Below, in pieces: positions 32,800-42,780 of a DNA stretch of 64,000 bases. A model generated the notes under the pieces. The model had not been told where the DNA came from. It saw only the letters and a program-made list of their open reading frames with translations, and made no database searches. Source of the stretch: Bathynomus jamesi (lineage: Eukaryota > Arthropoda > Malacostraca > Isopoda > Cirolanidae); the NCBI GenBank assembly GCA_023014485.1, contig JAJOZX010000879.1:492001-556000 (forward strand). The letters run 5' to 3'. Every line of letters begins with the position of its first letter. The stretch's first letter is position 1. The translations under genes were made by a program, and so were the position numbers.

Positions 32800-33426
32800 T
32801 TACCAAAGATTTAATGTTTTACACTTCTTATCTAAGTCTGCTTTAAAGGAATTCAACATAACAGGATCGAGTTGAAAAAGACCTTTGCTTATGTTGAAGT
32901 TATTTGAAAGTTGGATAATGGCAGACTCAAGAATATTTCTATTAACAATGTTGCTTGAATGGAATAAAACTGAAGCATTATTCCAATCAATACAGTGGGC
33001 TAACTCTGACAAATGGACAAAAAGGGCACTGGACAACTGTCCTGTTCTAACGGAATATTGATGCTGTTTTATACGTGTGTGCAAATCCTTTCCCGTCTGA
33101 CCTATGTAAAAGGAATCACATTGTTTACAACCAATTTTATAGATAATGCCTGAATTATTGGTAGGGCTATTTTTTACTATGATATTTTTCACAATATTGT
33201 TATATGAAAATACTACATTAATATCCAAAAGTTTAAGTACATTAGCAATGCCTAAAAAGCCCGGGAAAAATGGAAGTACTAAAATATTTTTTGACAAAGT
33301 ACGAGTGTTAATATTGACACGATAGAAAGTTCGTTTTGCCTTGTTGAGACAAGATTCCATAAACGCAGATGGATAACACAAATTAACATTGTTAATAGAA
33401 ATATTCTTGAGTCTGCCATTATCCAA
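32800..33426 (-). pseudogene. PLE 4 GIY-YIG endonuclease, C-terminal part
   Basis: The minus-strand frame reads INTRTLSKNILVLPFFPGF, then the endonuclease core IIYKIGCKQCDSFYIGQTG with RIKQH (GIY-YIG motif and its Arg), to a stop after KTLNLW. The Cys pair KIGCKQC precedes the YIG motif, as in PLE endonucleases of the other copies here (CDHCMGSYIG, CDSCQASYIG), but the rest is quite different, so it is a separate PLE lineage. The reverse transcriptase is absent. Confidence 0.85.
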
Positions 33427-33924
33427 CTTTCAAATAACTTCAACATAAGCAAAGGTCTTTTTCAACTCGATCCTGTTATGTTGAATTCCTTTAAAGCAGA
33501 CTTAGATAAGAAGTGTAAAACATTAAATCTTTGGTAAACTTGTCTTCTACTTTATTAACTTTTAATTTGCATTTTATTTTTTTATATATATCGAAACCTG
33601 ACCATAGGCAGAAATGTGTTAAAACCCGGACAGAGTTCTAGTATAAATTTGTATTTTTATAATCCATTTGATCTTGTGCTAAAAATCGATTAACTTTTAA
33701 TTTGCATTTTATTATTTTTTTTTTTATATATATCGAAACCTGACCATACCATAGGCAGCATTGTTAAAACCCGGCAGAGTTCCCAGTATAAATTTGTATT
33801 TTTAATAATCCATTTGATCTTGTGCTAAAAATCGATATTTTTCCTTACAATCTGTACGCCTCATTGGTAATCCTTTAAGGTTTTAATTTTTAATTTTTTA
33901 TTATTTTTGCTTCTCTGTTTATTG

Positions 33925-33957
<33 letters not shown>

Positions 33958-33974
33958 TTGTATATGTAGATATG

Positions 33975-34021
<47 letters not shown>

Positions 34022-34098
34022 ATGTATGTTATTTATTTTTCTTTTTTTCTTTCTGTAACCTATATATAGGCTTAACCTTTTTATATACTTCAGTGTTC

Positions 34099-34120
34099 CT
34101 GAGGATGTCATTAGACGAAA
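34099..34120 (+). ncRNA. Hammerhead-ribozyme-like core, right arm of PLE 4
   Basis: Same motif as at 32369-32390 in opposite orientation: CTGAGGA, GTC-atta-GAC, GAAA. The two cores lie in inverted arms, so transcripts from either strand would carry one. Confidence 0.4.
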
Positions 34121-34169
34121 GCGCTTGAGCACCATTTTGTGTTTCCTTTCCTTCGTGGTTTTATTCATC

Positions 34170-34201
<32 letters not shown>

Positions 34202-34305
34202 AACGATGCACCTTGTGCACGCTCGCACATGTCAATCTGTGTTTTACCTCGAAATTTTATATGTAAACCTGTTCATAAAGCTAAACACTTTCCAGCAAAT
34301 ATATT

Positions 34306-34719
34306 ATGTCACCCGATATTGAAAGTGATTATTCAATCTACTACGCGGATGCTGATTTAGCATTGATCGATGCAATGGAGGCACGTGAGTATGAGACTTT
34401 ACATGCTTCTTCCAGCAAATTCACCTGCAGTCTACCCCGCGAAGATGAGTATGAGTTCACGCTGAAAGACGCGGTTCAGGAGCAAGAATATGCAAAGGAG
34501 CCGCTGCGTACATCACCGCGTAGCTGTTTCAGCATGTCGCCCACTGGTGCTCGGGGTATCCTCACTGCTGCGAAGCAGCCACGCACGAAGATTACAGCCT
34601 CGGAGGATGTATTATCTGCATTAGCCTCAACGGGGTTCCCCGCCCCCGGCGAGGCAGTATCCAGCTTTGTGTCCCTTCCAACCACATCCCGACTCTTACA
34701 GAACATACGACGTGAGTAG
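34306..34719 (+). CDS. Unknown acidic ORF of 137 codons
   Basis: ATG 34306 to TAG 34719. Starts MSPDIESDYSIYYADADLAL, then MEAREYETLHASSSKFTC, LPREDEYEFTLKDAVQEQEY, and a less acidic C-terminal half with ASTGFPAPGEAVSSF. Codon use and complexity look like real protein and GC is higher than the surroundings. No domain is recognised, and it is not a known PLE or LINE domain. A diverged copy of segment S follows (34787-34890), as S precedes T1, so the ORF may belong to the same low-copy duplicated block. Confidence 0.4.
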   Translation: MSPDIESDYSIYYADADLALIDAMEAREYETLHASSSKFTCSLPREDEYEFTLKDAVQEQEYAKEPLRTSPRSCFSMSPTGARGILTAAKQPRTKITASEDVLSALASTGFPAPGEAVSSFVSLPTTSRLLQNIRRE

Positions 34720-34786
34720 CTCTTAATACCCTGAATCAATAATAATAATGATAGTAATAATAATAATAAAGTATACAATCCATGCT

Positions 34787-34890
34787 TCACATTAATCTGT
34801 ACCATATGCTAATATAAAATAATGTGCACGTAAGCCGCATAAAAGCTAAGGAGAATTGCTAAATTTTGTTTAACTACTGTGAAATATATA
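34787..34890 (+). repeat. Diverged segment S copy
   Basis: cacattaatctgtaccatatgctaatataaaataatg through ttgtttaactactgtgaaata aligns with segment S of 27.5 and 39.9 kb with perhaps a quarter of positions changed (by eye). It is followed at once by a rosa-like mariner starting in its TA. Confidence 0.55.
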
Positions 34891-35130
34891 TACAGGGTGT
34901 TTCAGGAGGAAAGGTCAATACTTCGAGAGGTGATAGTATCGGTCATTGTGAGAAAAAAGTTCATATGAACATGTGTCCATTCTGAATGGTTACGGAGATA
35001 GAGCCGTTTGAATCTGATGCGCGCGCAGCTCTTCCTCCCCCTTCCCTCCCCTATAACCTTGACCATGTAAGCTGTAATGTAAGCATGTAACATAAGCCAA
35101 TCGACAGCTGACTGTTGTGAGTGACATTGT

Positions 35131-35742
35131 TTGGTGTTTGAAGCAGTGTTAAGAATGCCACACACCTTCACACATGCCGAATATGTAGGTATGGTGTATG
35201 TCTACGGTTTTTGCGATAGAAGTGCAACAGCTGCTGTTGCAGAATACCGTCGACGGTTTCCGAACCGCAGAATTCCGGATCGAAGTGTGTCTACCAGGGT
35301 TTTCAACACACTGTGTGAGATTAGTACACTTCCGAACGCTCATGTTTCATCTGAACGTGAAGGTCAACAAGATGTGGATGAAATGTAAAACATTCTTCAT
35401 TCGGTAGAGCGTAGTCCTACTACTAGCTCAAGAAGAATTTCTACACGTCTCGGTGTACCACACACGAGAGTATGGCGAAAATTATGTGAGGAAGGCTTGC
35501 ATCCATACCATGTACAGCGTGTACAACACCTTCAACCAAGAGACGCTGCCATGCGACTGGAATTTTGTCATTGAGTAAATGCTAATCGCCGATTGCTTCG
35601 ATTAATACTGTTCACCGATGAAGCTACTTTCACCCGAGACGGTATCAACAACACTCGTAACTCTCATCGGTGGTCAGACGAAAATCCAAATGCCACTGTG
35701 GAAACAAATTTTCAACAGCGCTTCTCTGCCAGTGTGTGGTGC
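35131..35742 (+). pseudogene. Rosa-like mariner copy 3, transposase 5' part
   Basis: [19 protein letters not shown], then TAAVAEYRRRFPNRRIPDRS (20 residues; helix-turn-helix region intact here, unlike copy 1), ends DVDEM and TAA. Downstream frames give RRLLRLILFTDEATFTRDG (first Asp, about 35600). Coding is cut at 35742, where B2 inserted within the equivalent of SANVWCGIID. Several stops precede the insertion. Confidence 0.85.
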
Positions 35743-36010
35743 TAGGCCTGTTCAAAAATCAACTTTTTCTTATTTTCATAGGTTTCTGTACATTTTCCCA
35801 TGCTTTTTGACCTGAAAAAGCCGAAAATCACAACTATTTTGACCTAGGATGTTGGGAAGCATTGCCGCATGGAGCTTTAAATTTTCTGCCTTGAAATCGG
35901 CCAAAGCGCCAATTCCGGGGTCCCTTGAATTATGTTTTGCACTTTAACTTTTGATCTAAACAAGATAGAGCAACAAATTAGGTATCAAATGAAAGAGCAT
36001 AAAATTAATA

Positions 36011-36077
<67 letters not shown>

Positions 36078-39000
36078 ATTATCTATCATTTTTCAGGAAA
36101 CAACAGAAACTCAATCAGAATCTAGAAAACCATCTACAAGTTACAACTTCACAATGGCATTAAGCAAGGAGCTGAGGGAGCTCCGTGGCGCACAGTTGAT
36201 ATCTCAGAACCTCCACGTACTGTCCACAGGCAGGTGTCAACTGGGCCATCTACCAGATCTCTCACTGAAACTTTCCTGGTTGGATACCCTTCAGCTTTTA
36301 TCAGTGGTTCCCAGCTTCCCACCAACAGACAGGCGTTCCAGTATTTCCTTAATCTTCAGAATTTACCGGAAAATGCAGGGAGGCCCATGGTTCAAGACCT
36401 TGCATATGAAACAGTTGAATCTATCATCCCATTCTGGCAGATGGCTAGGATCAAGACAATGACCAAGTACAACGCAATGAAGCTCTTCATGAAACTACAT
36501 GAGAAACATCGTGCTCTGGTGAAAAGCAAAGGAAGAGCAAGTAACCCTGGAGGAAAAAGAGGAGCATTTGTGCTGGAATTAGACAGCCTGTTCGATATAG
36601 GAGCTCCAGATGCAATCTAGGAAATACAGAACAACAGACTGTTATCCAGAGAGAAGAAAGATGAGGATATCAGGTTCTACGAAGACCAAAAGACTGAGAG
36701 GAAAGGTCATATGTCTGGTCATGACAAGATTTTTGAGACAAGATCCCTGCAGCAAGCAGCGAGGAATGAAAGACTGCAGCATAGACAAGAACAAGGTAAA
36801 ACTAATTACTTTGAACGTCACAAAAAGTTTTAAGTTTTACTCCATTGCGATATTTAGCATGTACTTAACAATTACTGTCTTAACATGTTGTACTATTTTA
36901 CATCTGCAGCAGAACAAGAGGCAGTTGTTCATGTGGATGACATTACCTGGGGTGACTCAACTGACAACGACGCTAACACAGAGGACATGGATTACCATCA
37001 GCCTCGTCCTGGATGTTCTCACCATCAAGACACTGTGACTAGTGTGACTTTGACGTTTCCAAGGAAGGTCATGGAATGTGATGTCATCTGCAATACAGCT
37101 GATCGTCTTGGTTTATCAGACAATCAAGTTACTGCCATGGTTTCTGCCACCTTGAAAGCTGGAGGGGCTGATCTGGATAACTTCGTCATCTCAACCTCAA
37201 CAACACGTCGCAACAGAATGCTGTCCAGGTATAATATCAGCCAGAGTCACATGTCCAAGTTTTGTGAAAACCCCCCACAGTACGCTGCCTTACACTGGGA
37301 TGGAAAGTTGCTCAAAGATGTCTTGGGCAGTGAACCTGGAAGTACCTCAGAGACTTTAGCTGTGCTAGTGTCTGGTCCACCTTCATACACTGAAGGAAAG
37401 TTATTGGGAGTACCTGTCATCGACAATTCTTCTGGCACAGCTCAGGCTGAGGCTTCAATGGATTTACTGGAGACATGGGAACTTACGGATAATGTTACTG
37501 CCCTTGTTTTTGACACTACATCCAGTAACAGTGGAGTTCACAGAGGAGCTGCCAAACTGCTAGAGAAAATGCTGAACAAAAAGGTGTTTTATCTGGCCTG
37601 TCGACATCACATCCTGGAAATCCTAGTAGGAGCAGTTTGGGAGAAGCTGTTTGGGAAGGTGAAGGGGCCAGATAATCCCTGGTTTGAGCATCTGAAGGAT
37701 GTTTGGACGGACTTGTCCAAGGAAAACCCAAAGATGCTGGCTATCAACAGCAAATGGCTGAAGGAAAAGAAGAAGAACAGTGAAGAAATACTCCAAGACA
37801 TTCTAACAGCAGAAAGGCTTCCAAGAGCCGACTACAGGGAAATGGCTGAACTGACAGTCATTGTTCTTGGAGGAACGCCTCCTCGAGGTATTCACTGGAG
37901 TCGACCAGGCGCCATTCATCAGGCCAGATGGATGGCCAGAAACCTGTACTCCATGAAAATGCTGATGTTTGCAGATCAACTTGAGTACGATGAAGACACT
38001 GTATCAAAGCTGGAAAGACTCAACACCTTCCTTGCGCTGTTCTACACTCCTGTATGGATTATGTCAATGTCTGCTGCAGATGCTCCCGTGAATGATCTAA
38101 GTCTAATCCAGGACATGTTGAAGTACAAGAAAACTGACCCAGAGCTTGCTGATGCAGTACTTAATAAGATGAAAAACCACAAATGGTACCTGACGCAGGA
38201 AGTCGTGCCATTTGCCCTGTTCAGCAGTAGATTGAGTGACACATTGAAGCACGACATTGCTGCCCAGTTACATGCCACTGAGAAGCCAGACAGCTTCAGA
38301 ACAGGAAAGCCTCTATTCCAGAGAGTCACAGCTAAGACCACCCTGGTTGATCTCATTGGCCCAGAATCACATTTCCTGCTGGACACACTGAACATTGGAT
38401 CCGAGTGGCTTCTGGAACCTGTCACGTCTTGGCCACAGAATGAGGACTACAGAAAAGCGTTGGACTATGTTAAGAATCTGAAAACGGTGAATGACATTGC
38501 TGAACGTGGTGTCAAGATGATGAGCGACTTTGCAAATGTCATAACAACAGATGCCAAGCAAAGGGACTATCTCCTTCAAGCTGTGGAGTTCAACAGACGC
38601 CGCTTTGACAGCTTCAAGAAACAAACTCTCAACAACTGACTGTGTAAATGTCATTATGAAATTAATCATCATGTAATGCTTTCACTTCTTGATCGATTAG
38701 ACTTGTGACAAAATGTTAATCTCAAATTTGTGTCATGAATAAGGCGCCTTGTCTGCCTTGAGTGTGAGAAAACGAATTTTGTGATATTTCTGAAATCTTT
38801 GTATGTACCAATGTGCCATTTCTTGTTCCAAGACTATCATAATTGTATAAGTTAGAAAGGGGATTAAAAACACTAATTTGGTGCCTATTTTGTTGCTCTA
38901 TCTTGTTTAGATAAAAAGTTATAGTGCAAAACATGATTCAAGGGACCCCGGAACTGGTGCTTTTGGCCGATTTCAAGGCAGAAAACTTAAAGCTCCATGC

Positions 39001-39122
39001 GGCAATGCTTCCCAACAACCTATCAAAATGGTTGTGATTTTCGGCCTTTTCAGGTCAAAAAGCATGGGAAAAAGTACAGAAACCTATGAAAATAAGAAAA
39101 AGTTGATTTTTGAACATGGCTA
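35743..39122 (+). mobile_element. Element B2: 3.4-kb DNA transposon with 9-bp target duplication
   Basis: Begins TAGGCCTGTTCAAAAATC and ends GATTTTTGAACATGGCTA; inverted termini extend about 250 bp (35743-36000 and 38865-39122). gtgtggtgc occurs immediately before (35734-35742) and after (39123-39131) and once in uninterrupted mariner copies in equivalent form, so it is a genuine 9-bp duplication (8 is possible if one base is chance). The gene is interrupted by a single nonsense codon. A (TAA)n tract (36002-36080) lies in the 5' region. Confidence 0.95.
36154..38639 (+). pseudogene. Transposase of element B2 (sister of B1), one nonsense codon
   Basis: From about 36234 the frame reads FLVGYPSAFISGSQLPTNRQ, FWQMARIKTM and LFDIGAPDAI, then TAG (36618-36620) where B1 has Glu; it continues EDIRFYEDQ to an intron at 36796-36909 (GT...AG). 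The second exon is open to 38639: ADRLGLSDNQVTAMVSATLK, LHWDGKLLKD (first Asp), VFDTTSSNSG (second Asp), YLACRHHILE (CxxH), GAIHQARWMARNLYSMKML, ADAPVNDLSL and VNDIAERGVKMM (likely catalytic Glu). No start codon is in frame at the N-terminus; an ATG at 36154 lies in another frame, so a frameshift or lost 5' exon is likely. None of the four B1 introns is present here, and the B2 intron is absent from B1. Confidence 0.9.
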
Positions 39123-39131
39123 GTGTGGTGC

Positions 39132-39847
39132 GGTATCATCGATGATCAGCTGATTGGCCCTGTTACTTTAGAGAATCGTCTTACAGGACAAAGTTACCTA
39201 GACTTTCTGCAAAATGAATTGTCAGGACTATTGGAGGATGTTCCTTTGGCTACACGCGCTGGTATGTACTTTCAGCATGACGGAGCTCCTCCACATTCTA
39301 CCCGTCTGGTGATGCAATACATAAATCAAACTTTCCCTGGTTGATGGATCGGCCGCGGTGGTCCCATTCAATGGCCACCAAAGTCTCCAGACTCTCTCCG
39401 TTAGATTATTGTTTGTGGGGGTAGATGAAAAGTCAAGTTTACAAAAGAAGGTGGATACACGAGACCAATTGCTCGCGCGCATTTTGGATGCTGCTGCCCG
39501 CATAAAGGAAAATCAAGATCAACTCAGACGAACAACACGCGATCTTCGCACACGAGTTGCAAAGTGCCTTGAAGTTGACGGTGGGATTTTCGAAAACGTA
39601 TTGTAAACTGTAACAAATTTGTCATTTCTGTATCTGATACCATTCAAAATGCCAATGTTTAAGCATTAAATGTTAGAAACAGTAATTGGTTTTTCTTGAT
39701 TACCATTAACAATGCTTTTGTATTTGTAGATTCAAACAGTTCTATCTCCGTAATCATTCAGAATTAGACATGTTCATATGAACTTTTTTTCTTACAATGA
39801 TCAAAACTATCACCTTCCGAAGTATTGACCTTTCCTCCTGAAACACC

Positions 39848-39850
<3 letters not shown>
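39132..39850 (+). pseudogene. Rosa-like mariner copy 3, transposase 3' part
   Basis: Resumes GIIDDQLIGPVTLENRLTGQ, FQHDGAPPHS (second Asp), a stop after TFPG, then frameshifted SPDSL at the third-Asp region and VDTRDQLLARILDAA to FENVL at 39606. The same stop after TFPG occurs in copy 2, so copies 2 and 3 share recent ancestry, in keeping with duplication of the whole block. The 3' TIR ends at 39850. Confidence 0.85.
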
Positions 39851-39852
<2 letters not shown>

Positions 39853-39889
<37 letters not shown>

Positions 39890-39997
39890 ATGATGAATGT
39901 TTCATATTATCCTGTAACATATACTGGTATGAAATAATGCGAATGTAATTCGTTTAAAAGCTAGGTCGGCTTGCTAATTTTGCTTTACAACAGTGAA

Positions 39998-40005
<8 letters not shown>
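39853..40005 (+). repeat. Segment S, copy 2
   Basis: Flanked by (TA)n on both sides and matching 27460-27580 almost base for base (for example gtaattcgtttaaaagc versus gtaattcatttaaaagc). It sits in the same position between the mariner end and T1. Confidence 0.9.
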
Positions 40006-40045
<40 letters not shown>

Positions 40046-40049
<4 letters not shown>

Positions 40050-40140
40050 TGAATAAAACCACGAAGGAAAAAAGAAACACAAAGGGGTTTTATTCATCAT
40101 AAATACTTTTCACGTGTCACTTTCGTGAAATAATTTTTCA
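40046..40140. mobile_element. Deleted PLE-terminus remnant
   Basis: gatgaataaaaccacgaagg and the inverse ttttattcatcat, followed by cacgtgtcactttcgtgaaat, match the outer edges of PLE 4 (32290-32345 and 34145-34172). The centre with the hammerhead core is gone. Inserted in the TA tract after S. Confidence 0.7.
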
Positions 40141-40159
40141 TATATATAGTAGTATATGT

Positions 40160-41085
40160 GTGTGTAAAGAACGACGCTTGTGTAGGAGAACGTTCCGCAC
40201 AAGATGAGAAGGAAGAACGAACAAATGAAAAATGAGGTTACCACCCGGGAATCAAACCCGGGATCTTCCGGTTGCCGGTCAGATATGCTATCTACTACAC
40301 CATGGGCCTCGATTAATCAAATGTCGTAATTCTCCTACATACAAGCAGAAACCAATGCCCTGAGGTGGCACCTTCGCATGCCGTACATATATATACATTT
40401 TAACTGCAAACAACACACAATATAATTAATGTAAAGAACGACGCTTGTGTAGAAGAACGTTCCGCACAAGATAAGGAGGAAGAACTAACAAATGAAAAAT
40501 GAGGTTACCACTCTGGAATCGAACCCTGGTTCTTCCGATTGCCGGTCAGATATGCTATCCACTACACCATGGGCCTGGATTAATCAAATGTCGTAATTCT
40601 CCTACATACGAGCAGAAACCAATGCCCTGAGGGGGCACCTTCGCATGCCGTACATATATATACATTTTAACTGCAAACAACACACAATATAATTAATGTA
40701 AAGAACGACGCTTGTGTAGAAGAACGTTCCGCACAAGATAAGGAGGAAGAACTAACAAATGAAAAATGAGGTTACCACTCTGGAATCGAACCCTGGTTCT
40801 TCCGATTGCCGGTCAGATATGCTATCCACTACACCATGGGCCTGGATTAATCAAATGTCGTAATTCTCCTACATACGAGCAGAAACCAATGCCCTGAGGG
40901 GGCACCTTCGCATGCCGTACATATATACATTTTAACTGCAAACAACACACAGTATAATTAATGCAAAGAACGACGCTTGTGTAGAAGAACGTTCCGCAGA
41001 AGATCTTGTGCGGAACGTTCTTCTACACAAGCGTCGTTCTTTACATTAATTATACTGTGTGTTGTTTGCAGTTAAAATATATATA
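40160..41085. repeat. Satellite array 2: tandem units of about 267 bp with tRNA-like module, ending in a foldback
   Basis: The landmark gtaaagaacgacgcttgtgt recurs at 40163, 40431 and 40698, and as gcaaag at 40963 (periods 268, 267, 265). Each unit carries, on the minus strand, a tRNA-like module (about 40232-40305 and equivalents) homologous to that of array 1 but with a decayed B-box (GGTTTGATTCC in the first unit) and start codon-like ccatggg in place of ccacagg. The array ends in a near-perfect palindrome (about 40945-41072) around agaagatctt, copying the first bases of the unit in reverse. Bounded by (TA)n. Confidence 0.9.
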
Positions 41086-41122
41086 TATATACTGTGTATA
41101 TATACATATATATATATATATA

Positions 41123-41268
41123 TAATTTTTGTAATTCATGTACAACAAACCGCCCCTAATCTGTCTAATCACGAGTGACGAGGACAGTTTAGATCACTTC
41201 CTAATCGAACCATCGAAAAGAAAAGAGAGGAAGAAAAGGAGAATGTGCATTCTTAAAGATGTGATAGT
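41123..41268 (+). repeat. Segment T1, copy 2
   Basis: Starts ttttgtaattcatgtacaac and ends cttaaagatgtgatag, matching 30540-30688. It continues into (TA)n, as in copy 1, but here T2 is found only at 47642. Confidence 0.9.
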
Positions 41269-41269
41269 T

Positions 41270-41300
<31 letters not shown>

Positions 41301-41311
41301 TATATATATAT

Positions 41312-42221
41312 CAGTGATGTAGTCGAGACCACCAAGTCCGAGACTGAGACCGAGACCTGATCCTGTGAGACCAAGATCGAGACCGAGATCAAAGGTTCGA
41401 GATCGAGATCTACCTTCCGAGATCGAGACCCTTAAAATTCGAGACCGAGATCGAGACCAAGCTCATGCCCTTTCAATTTGTTTTACACTACTATGGAAAT
41501 TAGACTATGTTAAGTATATTAATAAACTGATAACTACTTTCTCAGATGTAGTGTGTTGAATGCAAAAAGTGTAGCCTATAAATTAACAAATGAATATATA
41601 TATACGTACTTTTTATTTATTTACTTCTTTTATATCTGTTACAGAAGGTTTAATGAACGTACCCACTACCCAGTTTGACTTGTGCATTTATTTAAAGCAT
41701 GATAGGTGCTCATTACACTTAAGTAACATCAGCATGCTCAGAAGATCTGCTGAAGTTCGACTTCTGTGGGGCCTCATTATTATGCCTCCATGGCTAAATA
41801 CACGCTCAATATATATAATATATATAATCCTCTATTTAGTGTTTCCATTTTCAATAAAATTAATCTGACGGGGGCGCGGGGGGGGCAAATTTTTTGTAGC
41901 GCTAACCTAAAAAAATCCAGACCCACACACCCCCGCAAGACAAACGTGGCAACTCAAAACAGGGTGACTGATTAGTGAATACCTAGAGTCCCTTACTTTT
42001 ACAAACTTTCATAAACATTCTGAATTGTCTCTGTTCAACCAAGTATGAGTATGCCAATAACATATATTTTTCATTACGGTCTCGAAAGGTCTCGGGGAGA
42101 AAAACCGAGACCGCGTCTGTCGAGACCGAGATCTAAATAGCGGAGACCGAGATCGAGATCTGCAAATTGGGTCTCGAGATCGGTCTCGAGACCGAGACCG
42201 ATCTCGAGACCTACATCACTG
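41312..42221. mobile_element. 910-bp hAT-like non-autonomous element with iterated subterminal GAGATCGAGACC motifs
   Basis: Ends CAGTGATGTAG and CTACATCACTG are perfect inverted repeats, flanked by atatatat on both sides. Both subterminal regions contain many variants of gagaccgagatcgagacc (about ten on the left, about eight on the right, in inverse orientation), which look like transposase-binding repeats. The centre (about 41480-42060) is AT-rich with no transposase frame that I recognise. Confidence 0.8.
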
Positions 42222-42266
<45 letters not shown>

Positions 42267-42274
42267 TATATATA

Positions 42275-42460
42275 ATGCAAACCTACAAGGAAAAAGAAAA
42301 ATGATTCCAAAGCCTTTCGTGTATTCAGAAGTACACCTCGTCAAGGAATTCCTCGACAAGGTGTACTTCTGAATGCACGAAAGGCCTTGGAATCATTTTT
42401 CTTTTTCCTTGTGGGTTTGCATCATTCATTCATTTCACGTGTTCTATTGTGAAATTCCTC

Positions 42461-42462
<2 letters not shown>
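42275..42462. mobile_element. Palindromic foldback element (same family as 30992-31226)
   Basis: Arms run from atgcaaacctacaagg to ctcgtcaagg and from cctcgacaagg to ccttgtgggtttgcat, around ggaattcc. The hammerhead core positions are mutated in both arms (TTGACGA on the minus strand; TCGACAA on the plus), so it is probably not catalytic. (TA)n lies on both sides. Confidence 0.8.
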
Positions 42463-42504
<42 letters not shown>

Positions 42505-42550
42505 AACAGGAACACCAGAGAAAATACAAACATCCTTCAAGGTTTAATAG

Positions 42551-42586
42551 TACCAACGTTTCGGAATGCACTAATTCCATCTTCAG
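42551..42586 (-). ncRNA. Hammerhead-ribozyme-like core in the PLE 2 terminal repeat
   Basis: Minus strand: CTGAAGA, T, stem II GGAAT-tagtgc-ATTCC, GAAAC, loop gttg, GTA. This fits CUGANGA, stem II, GAAA, a two-base-pair stem III and a GUA cleavage site. A typical position for PLE ribozymes. Confidence 0.6.
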
Positions 42587-42780
42587 GGCTAAAACAATAA
42601 AACGCCAAATTACATACAAAATACAATTTGCTTAATAACAATTTAAAATAAACTTAAAAAATTATAAAAAGTAGCTAATTAAATGTAAAACATTAAAACT
42701 AAAAGGTAAATAAATGTGAAGTTAAAAAGTTAAAATTATAAAAAGTAAAAGCATTAAAACTGAAACGTAAATAAAATAAA

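Larger units (their letters stand above)
32285..34172 (-). mobile_element. Palindromic Penelope-like element remnant (PLE 4)
   Basis: The left arm (about 32310-32925) and right arm (33421-34172) are reverse complements, including the end of the coding region, the 3' region and a hammerhead-like core near each outer edge. About 500 bp of single-copy endonuclease coding sequence (32926-33420) forms the loop. The right arm contains an extra tandem duplication (33552-33690 and 33691-33830). The outer edges run into (TA)n. Confidence 0.85.
34893..39850 (+). mobile_element. Rosa-like mariner copy 3, split by element B2
   Basis: The left TIR starts cagggtgtttcaggaggaaa at 34893 after TA; the right end is cctgaaacaccctg at 39850. 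Without the 3.4-kb B2 insertion the element is about 1.6 kb with full TIRs at both ends. Joining of the two parts is proven by the target duplication of B2 (35734-35742 and 39123-39131). Confidence 0.9.
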
